The notes beneath the pieces were generated by a model, which saw only the letters and a program-made list of their open reading frames with translations, had not been told where the DNA came from and searched no databases. Source: Motilibacter aurantiacus (lineage in GTDB: Bacteria; Actinomycetota; Actinomycetes; Motilibacterales; Motilibacteraceae). Taken from it: DNA of 64,000 bases. Both the position numbers and the translations under genes were made by a program. Below are positions 39,760 through 49,296 of this stretch, piece by piece. The stretch lies in NCBI RefSeq assembly GCF_011250645.1, contig NZ_JAANNO010000001.1:518658-582657 (forward strand), given 5' to 3'. The stretch's first letter is position 1. Each line of letters begins with the position of its first letter.

Positions 39760-40704
39760 ATGAAGGCAGTGCGTTTCCACGAGTTCGGCGGTCCTGAGGT
39801 CCTGCGCTACGAGGACGTCGAGCTGCCCGTCCCCGGCCCTGGCCAGGCCCGGATCCGGGTCGCCGCCACGTCGTTCAACGGCGTCGACGCGAACATCCGC
39901 GCGGGCTACATGCAGGGCCCGATCCCGGTCCGGCTGCCGCACATCCCCGGCATCGACGTCTCCGGGACGGTCGACGCGCTCGGCGAGGGCGTGGGCACCG
40001 TCGCGATCGGCGACCGGGTCGTCGGCTTCCTGCCGATGACGGAGGCCGGGGCGGCTGCCGAGTACGCCATCGCGCCGGCCGAGATCCTGACCGGAGCACC
40101 GAAGAACGTCCCGCTGGCCGACGCCGCGGCCCTGCCGATCGTCGGCCTGACCGCGTGGCAGGCGCTGTTCGAGCACGGCGACCTCACGGCCGGGCAGCGG
40201 GTGCTGGTCAACGGGGCCGGCGGAGCCGTCGGCGGGTACGCGGTGCAGCTGGCCAAGGAGGCCGGCGCGCACGTGATCGCGACCGCGAGCCCGCGCAGCG
40301 CCGTGCGGGTGAAGGCCGCGGGCGCCGACGAGGTCGTCGACCACACCACCAGCGAGGTGACCGCAGCGGTGACCGAGCCCGTCGACCTCGTGCTCAACCT
40401 CGCGCCGGTAGCCCCGGAACAACTGGCCGCGCTGGTCACGCTGGTGCGCGACGGCGGCAGGCTCGTCAACACGACGGTCTGGATGCCCGCACCTTCGGAC
40501 GACGAGCGCGATGTGCGCGGGATCGACCTGTTCGTCCGCAGCGACGCCGACCAGCTCGCCGACCTGGTCGCCCGCGTGAGCACCGGCGAGCTGCTCCTCG
40601 ACGTCGCCCAGCGGGTGGCGCTCGCCGACCTTCCCGCGCTGCACGCGCAGGCCGGCGCCGGCGAGCTGTCGGGCAAGGCCGTCGTCGTGGCGCCCACCGC
40701 CTGA
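39760..40704 (+). CDS. NADP-dependent zinc-type alcohol dehydrogenase / quinone oxidoreductase
   Basis: Medium-chain reductase, quinone-oxidoreductase branch, 314 aa. GroES-like N-terminus MKAVRFHEFGGPEVLRYEDVELPVPGPGQARIRV, then VLVNGAGGAVGGYAVQLAKEAGAHVIATASPRS for NADPH binding. Zinc-ligand cysteines are absent, as in QOR-type enzymes. It should reduce quinones or enones. ATG 39760 is chosen because it opens the conserved N-terminus and has GAAGGCAGG upstream. Neighbour to XRE and NmrA genes, suggesting a small redox-responsive unit. Confidence 0.9.
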   Translation: MKAVRFHEFGGPEVLRYEDVELPVPGPGQARIRVAATSFNGVDANIRAGYMQGPIPVRLPHIPGIDVSGTVDALGEGVGTVAIGDRVVGFLPMTEAGAAAEYAIAPAEILTGAPKNVPLADAAALPIVGLTAWQALFEHGDLTAGQRVLVNGAGGAVGGYAVQLAKEAGAHVIATASPRSAVRVKAAGADEVVDHTTSEVTAAVTEPVDLVLNLAPVAPEQLAALVTLVRDGGRLVNTTVWMPAPSDDERDVRGIDLFVRSDADQLADLVARVSTGELLLDVAQRVALADLPALHAQAGAGELSGKAVVVAPTA

Positions 40705-40810
40705 GCGGCGCCCCTGAAACGGGCACCCCTGCTCGTCCTGTGCCGGCGACGCCGCTCGCCGCACCACCTCTGACCACCTCGCTCGGCGCGGACGCCCCCG
40801 GGCGACCGCG

Positions 40811-40878
40811 CCCACCGACCGACCGAACCCACGGACCGACGGAACCCACGGACCGACGGAGCCACCAACCGACGGGAG
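40811..40878. repeat. Four tandem 17-bp repeats upstream of the NmrA gene
   Basis: Units CCCACCGACCGACCGAA, CCCACGGACCGACGGAA, CCCACGGACCGACGGAG and CCACCAACCGACGGGAG follow without gaps. The two middle units differ by one base. The array ends six bases before ATG 40885, so it is the 5' leader or operator region of that gene, and the last unit contributes the GGGAG used as Shine-Dalgarno. Copy number could vary between strains. Confidence 0.8.
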
Positions 40879-40884
40879 ACACCC

Positions 40885-41838
40885 ATGTCCATGTCACAGA
40901 CATCCGATCAGCAGCTCGTCACCGTCCTCGGCGCCACCGGCACCCAGGGCGGCGCGGTCGCCCGCGCCCTGCTGGCCGAGGGCACCTTCGCGGTCCGCGG
41001 CGTGACCCGCGACGCCTCCTCCGCCAGAGCGCAGGCCCTGAGCGAGCTGGGCGCCGAGATGGTCGAGGCGGAGCTGACCGACGAGAGCAGCCTGCGCACA
41101 GCGTTCGACGGCGCGTACGGGGCCTTCGTCGTCACCCCGTTCTGGGAGCACCGCTCCCCGGAGCGTGAGCTGGCCGAGGTGCGCACCGTCATCGCCGCGG
41201 CCCAGGCCGCGCGGCCGCAGCACGTGGTGTGGTCCACCTTGGAGGACACCCGGCAGGCCATCGCCGCCGACGACCAGCGGATGCCCTTCCTCGACGGCTA
41301 CCGGGTCCCGCACTTCGACGTCAAGGGCGGCGCGGCCGACGCCCTCTTCGCCGCGTCCGGGCTACCGGTGACCTACGTGCTGATGTCCTTCTACTGGGAC
41401 CAGCTGCTCGGCGACCTCGCGCCGCAGCGCGACGAGGACGGCACTCTCGCCCTGCACCTGCCCGTCGCGGACGCCCCGGTCGCCGGCATCGCCTCCGACG
41501 ACATCGGCCGCGTCGTGCTGCGGGTGCTGCAACAGCCCGCCACCACCATCGGCGCCACCGTCCCCGCCGTCGGCGACGTCCTCACCGGGGGGCAGATGGC
41601 GGCCGCGTTCACCGCGGTCCTCGGTGAGCCGGTGGCGTACCGGCCGCTCACCGCCGCGCAGTTCCGTGCCTTCCCCTTCCCCGGCGCCGAGGAGCTGGCC
41701 AACATGTTCCAGTACTACGCCGAGTTCCCAGACTCCTACACCGGGCGCCGGGACGTGGCGGCCGCGCGCGCGGTCAACCCCGAGCACCTGAGCCTTCCCG
41801 ACTTCCTGCGCGCCCACGGGGCCCGGGTCCCCGGCTGA
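40885..41838 (+). CDS. NmrA-like NAD(P)-binding protein
   Basis: Atypical short-chain dehydrogenase of 317 aa. The NAD(P) motif VTVLGATGTQGGAVARALL is at residues 12-30, followed by GVTRD. The NmrA-type features VVWSTLEDTR and PHFDVKGGAADAL replace the catalytic Tyr-x3-Lys of true reductases, so it may sense the NADP redox state rather than catalyse a reaction. The C-terminal YRPLTAAQFRAFPFPGAEELANMFQYY is common in the family. Preceded by tandem 17-bp repeats. Confidence 0.88.
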   Translation: MSMSQTSDQQLVTVLGATGTQGGAVARALLAEGTFAVRGVTRDASSARAQALSELGAEMVEAELTDESSLRTAFDGAYGAFVVTPFWEHRSPERELAEVRTVIAAAQAARPQHVVWSTLEDTRQAIAADDQRMPFLDGYRVPHFDVKGGAADALFAASGLPVTYVLMSFYWDQLLGDLAPQRDEDGTLALHLPVADAPVAGIASDDIGRVVLRVLQQPATTIGATVPAVGDVLTGGQMAAAFTAVLGEPVAYRPLTAAQFRAFPFPGAEELANMFQYYAEFPDSYTGRRDVAAARAVNPEHLSLPDFLRAHGARVPG

Positions 41839-41887
41839 GCTCGCTGCTCCGCCGCCGAGCCGGCGCCTCCCCGCACATCGCGCACCC

Positions 41888-42960
41888 ATGCCGGCAGGAG
41901 CGCCCGGGAGCAGCACCGGCACCACGTCCCGCACCCGCGGCGCGGGCGCCCCCGGAGGCCTCGCACCCTTCAGCCCGCCCGGGAGCGCGGAGCACGAAGC
42001 GGCGACCGCGGCGTGCCCGCTCGCCGTCCCCGTCGAGCCCACCGCGGCCTTCGTCGCGCAGCGTGCGCGAGATCGCCGACGCCGTCACCACCGCCCGCCG
42101 TACGCGAGTCCCGCTACGAATCAGCACCACCGGCCATGCCAAGGGGCGCACCGGACCGCTGGCGGGGTCGCTGCTGGTGCGCCCGGTCCTCGATGCTCCG
42201 GTACGCGTCGACCCGCACGCCCGCACGGCGGGCGTGCCGGCCGGCAGGACCCGGGGCGACGTGCTGCCCGAGGTGCTGCCCCACGGCCTGACCGCACCGC
42301 ACGGGTCCTCCTCCCCCACGGTCGGCGTCATCGGCTACCTGCCCGGCGGCGGCTCGGCTTCTCCGGCCGGCGCGTCGGCCTCGCCGCGAACCTCGTGCGG
42401 TCGCTGACCGTCGTGCTGGCCGACGGGCAGGTCGTCGAGACCAGCGCCACGGAGCGCCCGGAGCTGTTCCGGGCGCTGCGCGGTGGCGGCGGTGGCTCCG
42501 GGGTGTCGTGGAGGCAGAGATCGAGCCGGTGCCGCTGCCCACGCTGCCGCCGGCGCTGGCCGGCAATCGCGTGCTCGCCCTCGACCGGGGCAGTGGCGGC
42601 GTCCACCGAGGCTGACCTGCCGCTGCACCACGACGCCGTCGGGCTGGCCGCGCCCGGCACCGCGGCACGGGCCGCCGTGGGCCTGCAGGCCGCACGCTCC
42701 GCCCTGCAGCCTTACCTCACGGGCAGGACTGCGCCGAGCTTCGTCGACTCCTTCGAGCAGCCGCAGCGCAGCACGACGACGCGACCCGCGCCCGTGTGCA
42801 GCGGGTGCGGGAGACGGTGGGCCCGAGGGGTGTCTCGCCCGCGGACGTCGCGCCCATCACGACGGAGCGCGGGCGCAGCTGCGGCCCGGTCGGAGCGAGC
42901 GTCGTCCGCGCCTCGCGACTGCCTGCTTCTGCACGCCGTGACGAGGGCCACCCGACTAAT
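41888..42960 (+). pseudogene. Decayed FAD-linked (berberine-bridge-type) oxidase gene
   Basis: Pieces of one FAD_binding_4 oxidase appear in successive frames: LAVPVEPTAAFVAQ (about 42020), VREIADAVTTARRTRVPLRI to HGSSSPTVGVIGYLPGGG (42063-42355), then GRRVGLAANLVRSLTVVLADGQ to ELFRALRGGGGGSGV (about 42370-42508), then VVEAEIEPVPLPTLPPALAG, and a last piece near 42690-42770 (GLQAARSALQPYLTGR). At least three frameshifts separate them, and a C-terminal BBE motif is not recognisable. The order and direction are conserved, so this is a pseudogene rather than noise. Exact ends are uncertain. It lies between the NmrA and amidase genes. Confidence 0.75.
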
Positions 42961-43065
42961 TAACACGCCGGCAAATCCGGAGATGCTTGCCCGGAACAAT
43001 CCCCTAGTGAGGTGTGCCGCGTCCCCCCACCGGGTCGCCCCGACCCGTCCCCCGAAAGGGCAGAC

Positions 43066-44709
43066 GTGCATTCCTCTTCGCTCTTCTCCACCCGCCGCAA
43101 GGGGCTGACCGGCCTCGCCGCGCTCGGTCTGGCGGCCTCGCTCGTGGCTCCGGCCACCGCCACCGCGGCCCCGGCTCCCGCCCCTGCCCTGCTGAGCCCG
43201 GCGGCCGTCGCGCAGGACGTCGTCTCGATGGGCGTCGCCGAGCTGCAGGCCCTGCTCAAGCAGGGCAAGGTCACGTCAGTCCAGCTCGTCCAGGCCTACC
43301 TCGACCGGATCCAGGCCTACGAGAACGCCTACGGCAGCCAGCCCGGCGTCAACGCCGTCATCGCCACGAGCCGGACGGCGCTCGCCGAGGCGCGCCGGCT
43401 GGACGCGGAGCGCAAGTCCGGCAAGGTCCGCGGTGCGCTGCACGGCATCCCGATCCTGGTGAAGGACAACTACGACACCGGCGACATGCCCACGACGAGC
43501 GCGTCCGAGGCGCTGGAGGACTTCCGGCCCGCTGACGACGCCACGCAGGTGGCGAAGCTGCGCGCCGCGGGCGCGATCGTCGTCGCGAAGACCAACCTGC
43601 ACGAGTACGCCGCCGGCATCACCTCCATCAGCTCCCTGGGCGGCCAGACCCGCAACCCGTTCGACCAGACCCGCAACCCCGGTGGCTCCAGCGGCGGTAC
43701 CGGCGCCGGGATCGCCGCGAGCTTCGGCGCCATCGGGCTCGGCTCGGACAGCTGCGGCTCGATCCGCATCCCGGCCGCGCAGAACAGCCTCGTCGGCCTG
43801 CGCCCGAGCCTCGGCCTGTCCAGCCGGGACGGCATCGCCCCGATGTCGGCGACGCAGGACGTCGGCGGCCCGATCGGCAAGTCCGTACGCGACGTCGCCC
43901 TGGTGATGGACGCGACCGCCGGCTACGACCCCAAGGACCCGGTCACCGCGTCCTCCATCGGCCAGGTCCCGAAGAGCTACACCTCCTCCCTGCAGGGCAG
44001 GGCGCTCAAGGGCAAGCGGGTCGGGCTGCTGACCGACCTCCTCGGCACGACGCCGGACGAGATGCCCACGACGACCCTCGTGCGGCAGGCCACGAAGGAC
44101 ATGGCGCGGGCCGGGGCGTACGTGCTCGAGGTGCCGGGCCAGCCGGAGCTGGTCCGCCTCATCGGCGCCTCCGGCGTGATCGCCGACGAGATGGAGCGCG
44201 ACCTCAACCGCTACCTGGCCCAGCCGGGCGCGCGCTTCGACAAGGCCCTCGCCGCCCGCGTGGCGCCGGCGGACAAGCTCACGATCGCCGACATCGTCGA
44301 CTCGGGCGAGGTCACGCCGAGCGTCCTGACGTTCCTGCGGTCGCTGGTCGGCACATCGGGACCGGACGACGCCTACACCGCCAAGCTGCTCGCCCGCCAG
44401 CAACTGCAGCAGCTGACCCGCGAGCTGATGGAGGCGTACGACCTCGACGCCCTGGTCTACCCGACCATCAAGCAGGTCGCCCGCACGATCGGCGAGGCCC
44501 AGCCCGGAAGCAACTGCGGCCTGTCGGCGCAGACCGGCTTCCCGGCCCTGACCGTCCCGGCAGGCCTCACGCCCGGCGGCATGCCCGTCGGCGTCGAGCT
44601 GCTCGGCCTGCCGTTCAGCGAGCCGACGCTGCTCGGGATGGGCTACAGCTACGAGCAGCTCACCAAGCACCACGCGCTGCCGGCCAGCACGCCGGCGCTG
44701 CGCCGCTAG
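43066..44709 (+). CDS. Secreted amidase (amidase signature family)
   Basis: 547 aa with an N-terminal signal peptide (VHSSSLFSTRRKGLTGLAALGLAASL, cleaved near the ATAAPAPAP stretch). Catalytic Ser-cisSer-Lys triad: K133 in PILVKDNYD, S208/S209 in NPGGSSGGTGAG, nucleophile S232 in SDSCGSIRIPA (Cys replaces the usual Gly before GSIR). It should hydrolyse an amide outside the membrane; substrate unknown. GTG 43066 is chosen for the signal peptide and the GAAAGGG upstream. A strong hairpin terminates it. Confidence 0.9.
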   Translation: MHSSSLFSTRRKGLTGLAALGLAASLVAPATATAAPAPAPALLSPAAVAQDVVSMGVAELQALLKQGKVTSVQLVQAYLDRIQAYENAYGSQPGVNAVIATSRTALAEARRLDAERKSGKVRGALHGIPILVKDNYDTGDMPTTSASEALEDFRPADDATQVAKLRAAGAIVVAKTNLHEYAAGITSISSLGGQTRNPFDQTRNPGGSSGGTGAGIAASFGAIGLGSDSCGSIRIPAAQNSLVGLRPSLGLSSRDGIAPMSATQDVGGPIGKSVRDVALVMDATAGYDPKDPVTASSIGQVPKSYTSSLQGRALKGKRVGLLTDLLGTTPDEMPTTTLVRQATKDMARAGAYVLEVPGQPELVRLIGASGVIADEMERDLNRYLAQPGARFDKALAARVAPADKLTIADIVDSGEVTPSVLTFLRSLVGTSGPDDAYTAKLLARQQLQQLTRELMEAYDLDALVYPTIKQVARTIGEAQPGSNCGLSAQTGFPALTVPAGLTPGGMPVGVELLGLPFSEPTLLGMGYSYEQLTKHHALPASTPALRR

Positions 44710-44730
44710 CCCCGGCCCGGCGGCCCACGA

Positions 44731-44761
44731 GGCCCCGGCCCGCCCTCCGGCGGCCGGGGCC
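44731..44761 (+). terminator. Terminator hairpin after the amidase gene
   Basis: Perfect 10-bp arms GGCCCCGGCC and GGCCGGGGCC around an 11-base loop that can itself pair (GCC/GGC). It begins 22 bases after the stop and ends 46 bases before menE. No U-tract. Confidence 0.65.
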
Positions 44762-44807
44762 TCAGCCGTCCCGGCGGCGCGGCCGGCGACAGTACGCTGG
44801 GGACGCC

Positions 44808-46001
44808 ATGCCGCAGCCTTCCGTCGCGCCGCTCACCGCGCTGCCCGCGCCCACCGGCACGGACGTGGTGCGCACCTTCGTCCCGGCGCTCGCCGCGGCC
44901 CTCGACGGCACCGGGCCCGCGCTGCTCCCCCTGCCGCCGCTGCCCGCGCCCGCCCGGGCCCGGGCCCTCGCCGCACTCCGGCCGGACGACCCGGCCGCGC
45001 CGCTCGAACGGGACGACGTCGTCGTGGTCGTCCCCACCAGCGGCTCGACCGGCGACCCCAAGGGATCCCTGCTTCAGCGAAGCGCTCTTCAGGCATCAGC
45101 CGCGGCGACGGCACAGCGGCTCGGCGGCCCGGCCCACTGGCTGCTGGCGCTCGGCGTCGGTCACGTCGCCGGCCTGCAGGTCGTCGCCCGGTCGCTGCTC
45201 GCGGGGACCGAGCCGGAGGTGCTCGACGTGGCCGCGGGCTTCACCTGCGAGGCCTTCGTCGCCGCCACGGGCCGGCTGCGGCGGCGCGCGCCCCGGGCGT
45301 ACACCTCGCTCGTCCCCACCCAGCTGACGCGGCTTCTCGACGGCGGCCCGGCCGCACACGCCGCCCTCACGTCCTACGACGCCGTCCTCGTCGGCGGCGC
45401 GGCGACGCCCACCGCCCTGCTGGCGCGGGCCCGCTCGGCCGGCGTGCGGGTGGTGACGACCTACGGCATGTCCGAGACGTGCGGGGGCTGCGTCTACGAC
45501 GGGGCACCGCTGGACGGGGTCGGCGTGGCCCTCGAGGACGACGGCCGCATCGTGCTGTCCGGGCCCGTCGTCGCCGCGGGGTACCGGCTGCGTCCCGGCC
45601 TCACCGCCGAGCGGTTCGGGCCCGCGGGCTTCCGCACCGACGACCTCGGCGAGCGTGCCGCCGACGGGCGCCTGCGCGTCCTCGGCCGGGCCGACGACGT
45701 CGTCGTCACGGGCGGGGAGAAGGTCGCGCTGGCGGCCGTCGAGGACGCGGCGGCGGGGCACCCCGGCGTCCGCGAGGCCGCCGCGTTCTCGCGGCCGGAC
45801 CCGGAGTGGGGAGAACGCGTGCTGCTGGCCGTGGTGCCGACGGACCCGGCGGCGCCGCCGGCGCTGGACGACGTACGGGCGGCCGTGCGCGACCGCGCCG
45901 GCCGGGCCGCGGCCCCGCGCGAGCTCGTGCTGCTGCCCGCGCTCCCCCTGCTGCCGTCGGGAAAGGTCGACCGGGCCGCGTTGCGGGGGGCACGGCCGTG
46001 A
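44808..46001 (+). CDS. menE: o-Succinylbenzoate-CoA ligase
   Basis: ANL-family adenylating enzyme of menaquinone synthesis, 397 aa, short form as in other actinobacteria. P-loop PTSGSTGDPKGS (residues 76-87), YGMSETCGG in the middle, FRTDDLGERAADGRLRVLGRADDVVVTGGEKVALAAVE as the hinge, and the catalytic lysine in PLLPSGKVDRAAL near the C-terminus. It activates o-succinylbenzoate for MenB. The stop overlaps the menA GTG (GTGA). Confidence 0.93.
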   Translation: MPQPSVAPLTALPAPTGTDVVRTFVPALAAALDGTGPALLPLPPLPAPARARALAALRPDDPAAPLERDDVVVVVPTSGSTGDPKGSLLQRSALQASAAATAQRLGGPAHWLLALGVGHVAGLQVVARSLLAGTEPEVLDVAAGFTCEAFVAATGRLRRRAPRAYTSLVPTQLTRLLDGGPAAHAALTSYDAVLVGGAATPTALLARARSAGVRVVTTYGMSETCGGCVYDGAPLDGVGVALEDDGRIVLSGPVVAAGYRLRPGLTAERFGPAGFRTDDLGERAADGRLRVLGRADDVVVTGGEKVALAAVEDAAAGHPGVREAAAFSRPDPEWGERVLLAVVPTDPAAPPALDDVRAAVRDRAGRAAAPRELVLLPALPLLPSGKVDRAALRGARP

Positions 46002-46873
46002 CGACCGCCGCCCAGTGGGTCTCCGGCTCCCGCCCGCGCACGCTCCCCGCGGCGGTCGCCCCGGTCCTCGTGGGCACCGGCGCGGCCGCCGCCGTCGACG
46101 GAGCGGTCGCCTGGCGTGCCGTCGTCGCGGGGGTGGTCGCCCTGGCCCTGCAGGTCGGGGTCAACTACGCCAACGACTACAGCGACGGCATCCGCGGGAC
46201 GGACGAGAACCGCGTCGGCCCGTTCCGCCTGGTCGGCTCCGGCGCAGCCCGCCCCGCCGCGGTCAAGGCCGCTGCGTTCGCGTCCTTCGGGGTCGGCGCG
46301 ATCGCGGGGCTCGCACTGGTCGTCGCCACGGGCGCCTGGTGGCTGGTGGGCGTGGGCGCGGTCTGCATCGCGGCCGCCTGGGGCTACACCGGCACCTCCA
46401 AGCCGTACGGCTACCGCGGCCTCGGCGAGATCGCCGTCTTCGTCTTCTTCGGCCTGGTCGCGGTCGTCGGCACGACCTTCGCCCAGGCCGAGCGGGTGCC
46501 GGCCGAGTCCGTCGTCGCCGCGCTGCCCGTCGGCGCGCTGGCCTGCGCCCTGCTCGTGGCCAACAACCTGCGCGACATCCCGACCGACACCGTCTCGGGC
46601 AAGCGGACGCTGGCCGTCACGATGGGCGACCGCCGCAGCCGGCTGCTGTACGCCGCGCTGCTCGCCGTCGGCGCGGCCGCCCCGGTGGCGCTGGCCCTCC
46701 TGGCCGGGCCGTGGCCGCTGCTCGCCCTGCTCGCCGCGCCGCTCGCCCTCGGGCCGCTCCGGGTCGTGCTCGGAGGCGCCCTGGGCCGTGACCTCGTCCC
46801 CGCGCTCGCGGGCACCGGCAAGCTGCAGCTGGCGTACGGCGCGCTGCTCGGGCTGGGGCTCGCGCTCTCCTAG
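45998..46873 (+). CDS. menA: 1,4-Dihydroxy-2-naphthoate polyprenyltransferase
   Basis: UbiA-superfamily membrane prenyltransferase, 291 aa with about eight or nine helices. First Asp motif NYANDYSDGIRGTDENR, second NNLRDIPTDTVSGKRTLAV, both bind Mg-prenyl diphosphate. It attaches the polyprenyl tail (product of the synthase near 10.5 kb) to DHNA to give demethylmenaquinone, the MenG substrate. GTG start, coupled to menE by a four-base overlap. Confidence 0.95.
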   Translation: MTTAAQWVSGSRPRTLPAAVAPVLVGTGAAAAVDGAVAWRAVVAGVVALALQVGVNYANDYSDGIRGTDENRVGPFRLVGSGAARPAAVKAAAFASFGVGAIAGLALVVATGAWWLVGVGAVCIAAAWGYTGTSKPYGYRGLGEIAVFVFFGLVAVVGTTFAQAERVPAESVVAALPVGALACALLVANNLRDIPTDTVSGKRTLAVTMGDRRSRLLYAALLAVGAAAPVALALLAGPWPLLALLAAPLALGPLRVVLGGALGRDLVPALAGTGKLQLAYGALLGLGLALS

Positions 46874-46911
46874 CGCTCGCGCCGCCCCTTCCCATGGGAT
46901 AGGAACACCCC

Positions 46912-47181
46912 ATGCATGCCGACGACATCGACGTGACCGCCGACGGGGAGCACGCCTACTGCGCGACGCTCGGGGAGCGGACGCTGCGCGTCACCGTCGA
47001 TCCCCGGCTGCTCGAGGAGCTGGGGCTGACGACCGTGCAGGAGCCGCTGCTGCTGCGCCGGGTGCTCGACGGGCTGCCGGCCGCCGAGCTCGCGGGGCTG
47101 TCGGGCACGATCGGGCTGACCGAGCTGGCGCACCGGGTCCCGGGGTTCCCGGACGCCGTGGTGGCACGGCTGCGGGCCTGA
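46912..47181 (+). CDS. Small hypothetical protein
   Basis: 89 aa, soluble, no membrane segment or known domain: MHADDIDVTADGEHAYCATL at the start, then a Leu-rich helical part (LLEELGLTTVQEPLLLRRVLDGL) ending PDAVVARLRA. ATG with AGGAA about seven bases upstream. It begins 38 bases after menA and may be on the same transcript. Short proteins of this type are common in actinobacterial genomes without assigned function. Codon use matches its neighbours, which supports it being real. Confidence 0.7.
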   Translation: MHADDIDVTADGEHAYCATLGERTLRVTVDPRLLEELGLTTVQEPLLLRRVLDGLPAAELAGLSGTIGLTELAHRVPGFPDAVVARLRA

Positions 47182-47322
47182 GCGCCCCCTCGAGGTCCTC
47201 CCCGCCCGCGGCCCACGGGGTGGCGTGACGACCGCGACAGGGCCGGCTGCTCAGTAGCTGGCGCGAGCGGCCGATGGTTGGCGGAACCGGTCGGACGGCG
47301 GCCGCGACGGAAGGCCCTGAGG

Positions 47323-49257
47323 GTGCAGTCGCTCGTCCGCCCCGCCCGCGCTCTGACCGCCCGGCTCCCCTACGCGGGCAAGCTCGCCGCCCTGACCGTC
47401 GTCCTGCTGCTCCCGCTGGGCTTCGTGGCACAGCAGTACCTCTCCGCGCAGAACGCGCAGACCGGCTTCAGCGCCAAGGAGCGGGTCGGTGTCGAGTACG
47501 CCCGGCCGGTCCTGCAGCTGCTCGCGGGCGCCGTCGACGCGCGCCACGCGGCCGTCTCCGGCCAGGCCCTTCCGGACCTCGCCGGCCGGGTGGCTGCGGT
47601 CGAGGACGCCACCGCCCGGCTCGGCGGGGAGCTCGGCGTGACCGACGAGTGGGAGGCCGCGTCGAAGGCGCTGACAGCGGCGAGCGCCTCGGGCGGCCCG
47701 GCGACCGCGTACGCCGGATGGAGCGCAGCGACCAGCGCTCTGCTCGCTCTCGTCGTGGCGACGTCGGACGGGTCCAACCTGACGCTCGACCCGGACCTGG
47801 ACTCCTACTACGTGATGGACGCGGTGATGTTCCGGCTGCCGCTCCTGCTCGACACGGCCGCCGGTGCCGTGGACCGGGCCGCGGTCGCCCGGCAGGACGG
47901 CTCCGCGGCCGAGCTCGACGCCGCGCGCGTCTCGCTCGCGGTCTCGACGGGCACGCTGACCACGACGCTGACCGCGGTGACGACCGGTCTGCAGACCTCG
48001 ACGCGGGAGACCGCGGACGGGCAGCTGCGGCAGGTCGGGGCGCAGGTCACCACGGCTGCCGGTGCCGCCCAGGACGTCCTCGACACCGTCACGGCGGCGG
48101 TGGCCGACGGGCGCATCGACGCGATCCCCGTGCCGGCGGCCGAGGCGGCGACGAGCGCCGTGGCCGGGCTCTCCGACCGCCTCGTGACGGACCTGGACCG
48201 GCTGCTGGAGACCCGGATCGACGGGTTCGTCTCCGCCAAGCGGGTCGTGCAGGGCGTGACGGGGGCCGCGCTGCTGCTGTTCGCGTACCTGCTGGCCGGG
48301 TGCTACCTGTCGACGGTGCCGCCGCTGCGCCGCACCCGCCAGGCGCTCGACCGGATCCGCGAGGGCGACCTCACGGTCCGGGTCGCCGTCGACACCTCGG
48401 ACGAGGTGGGCGCGATGGGCCGCGCGCTCAACGAGGCGGCCGAGTCCCTGACGGGCACCATGCAGGCCATCACGTCGAACGCCGAGGCCGTGTCGAGCGC
48501 CGCCGGCACGCTGCGCAACGCCTCCGGCGACCTCTTCGACGCCTCGCGTACCGCCGCGGGCGAGACCGCGTCCGCGGCGCAGGAGGTGCGCACGGTCACG
48601 ACGTCCGCCGACACGGTCGCGCAGGGCACGACCGAGATCGGCGCCGCCATCCGCGAGATCGCCCAGGGCTCGTCCGCAGCGACCGCCGTCGCGGCGTCCG
48701 CGGTCGCGTCGACCCGCGGCAGCAGCGAGCTGGTGGCCCGGCTCGGGCGCACCAGCGAGGAGATCGGCACGGTGGTCAAGGTCGTCACCGCGGTCGCGGA
48801 GCAGACCCATCTGCTCGCGCTCAACGCCACGATCGAGGCCGCCCGCGCCGGCGAGGCCGGCCGCGGCTTCGCGGTCGTGGCCGAGGAGGTCAAGCAGCTC
48901 GCGCAGCAGACGGCCGCAGCGGCCGAGGAGATCGTCGCCCGCGTCGCGGGCATCCAGGACGACGCGCGGGTGGCCGTCGGGTCGATCGACGCCTCCGCCC
49001 AGGTGGTGGTGCAGATCGCCGACATCCAGCAGTCGATCGCCGCCGCCGTCGAGGAGCAGGACGCGGCCACCGGCGAGATGGCCCGCAACGTCGGGGATGT
49101 CGCCGGGGCGAGCGCGCGCATCGCCGGCAGCGTCGAGGCTGCCGCGCGGTCGGCCCGCGCGGTCGAGGAGAGCGCGGCGACGACGCGCACGGTCGCGGAG
49201 GGGCTCAGTGGCAACGCCGAGCAACTGCGCGCGGCGGTCGCCCGCTTCACCGTCTGA
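47323..49257 (+). CDS. Methyl-accepting chemotaxis protein
   Basis: Chemoreceptor of 644 aa. TM1 (about residues 16-40, [20 protein letters not shown]), a helical extracellular sensing region to about 310, TM2 ([20 protein letters not shown]), HAMP ([34 protein letters not shown]), then the signalling coiled coil with hairpin tip [38 protein letters not shown] 47323 is preferred to TTG 47278 because GGAAGG stands eight bases before it. No che genes are in the window. It implies motility or another CheA-linked output. Confidence 0.93.
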   Translation: MQSLVRPARALTARLPYAGKLAALTVVLLLPLGFVAQQYLSAQNAQTGFSAKERVGVEYARPVLQLLAGAVDARHAAVSGQALPDLAGRVAAVEDATARLGGELGVTDEWEAASKALTAASASGGPATAYAGWSAATSALLALVVATSDGSNLTLDPDLDSYYVMDAVMFRLPLLLDTAAGAVDRAAVARQDGSAAELDAARVSLAVSTGTLTTTLTAVTTGLQTSTRETADGQLRQVGAQVTTAAGAAQDVLDTVTAAVADGRIDAIPVPAAEAATSAVAGLSDRLVTDLDRLLETRIDGFVSAKRVVQGVTGAALLLFAYLLAGCYLSTVPPLRRTRQALDRIREGDLTVRVAVDTSDEVGAMGRALNEAAESLTGTMQAITSNAEAVSSAAGTLRNASGDLFDASRTAAGETASAAQEVRTVTTSADTVAQGTTEIGAAIREIAQGSSAATAVAASAVASTRGSSELVARLGRTSEEIGTVVKVVTAVAEQTHLLALNATIEAARAGEAGRGFAVVAEEVKQLAQQTAAAAEEIVARVAGIQDDARVAVGSIDASAQVVVQIADIQQSIAAAVEEQDAATGEMARNVGDVAGASARIAGSVEAAARSARAVEESAATTRTVAEGLSGNAEQLRAAVARFTV

Positions 49258-49296
49258 GGCAGGCCCGCGCGCCGCGCCCGGCGCGTACCGTTAACC

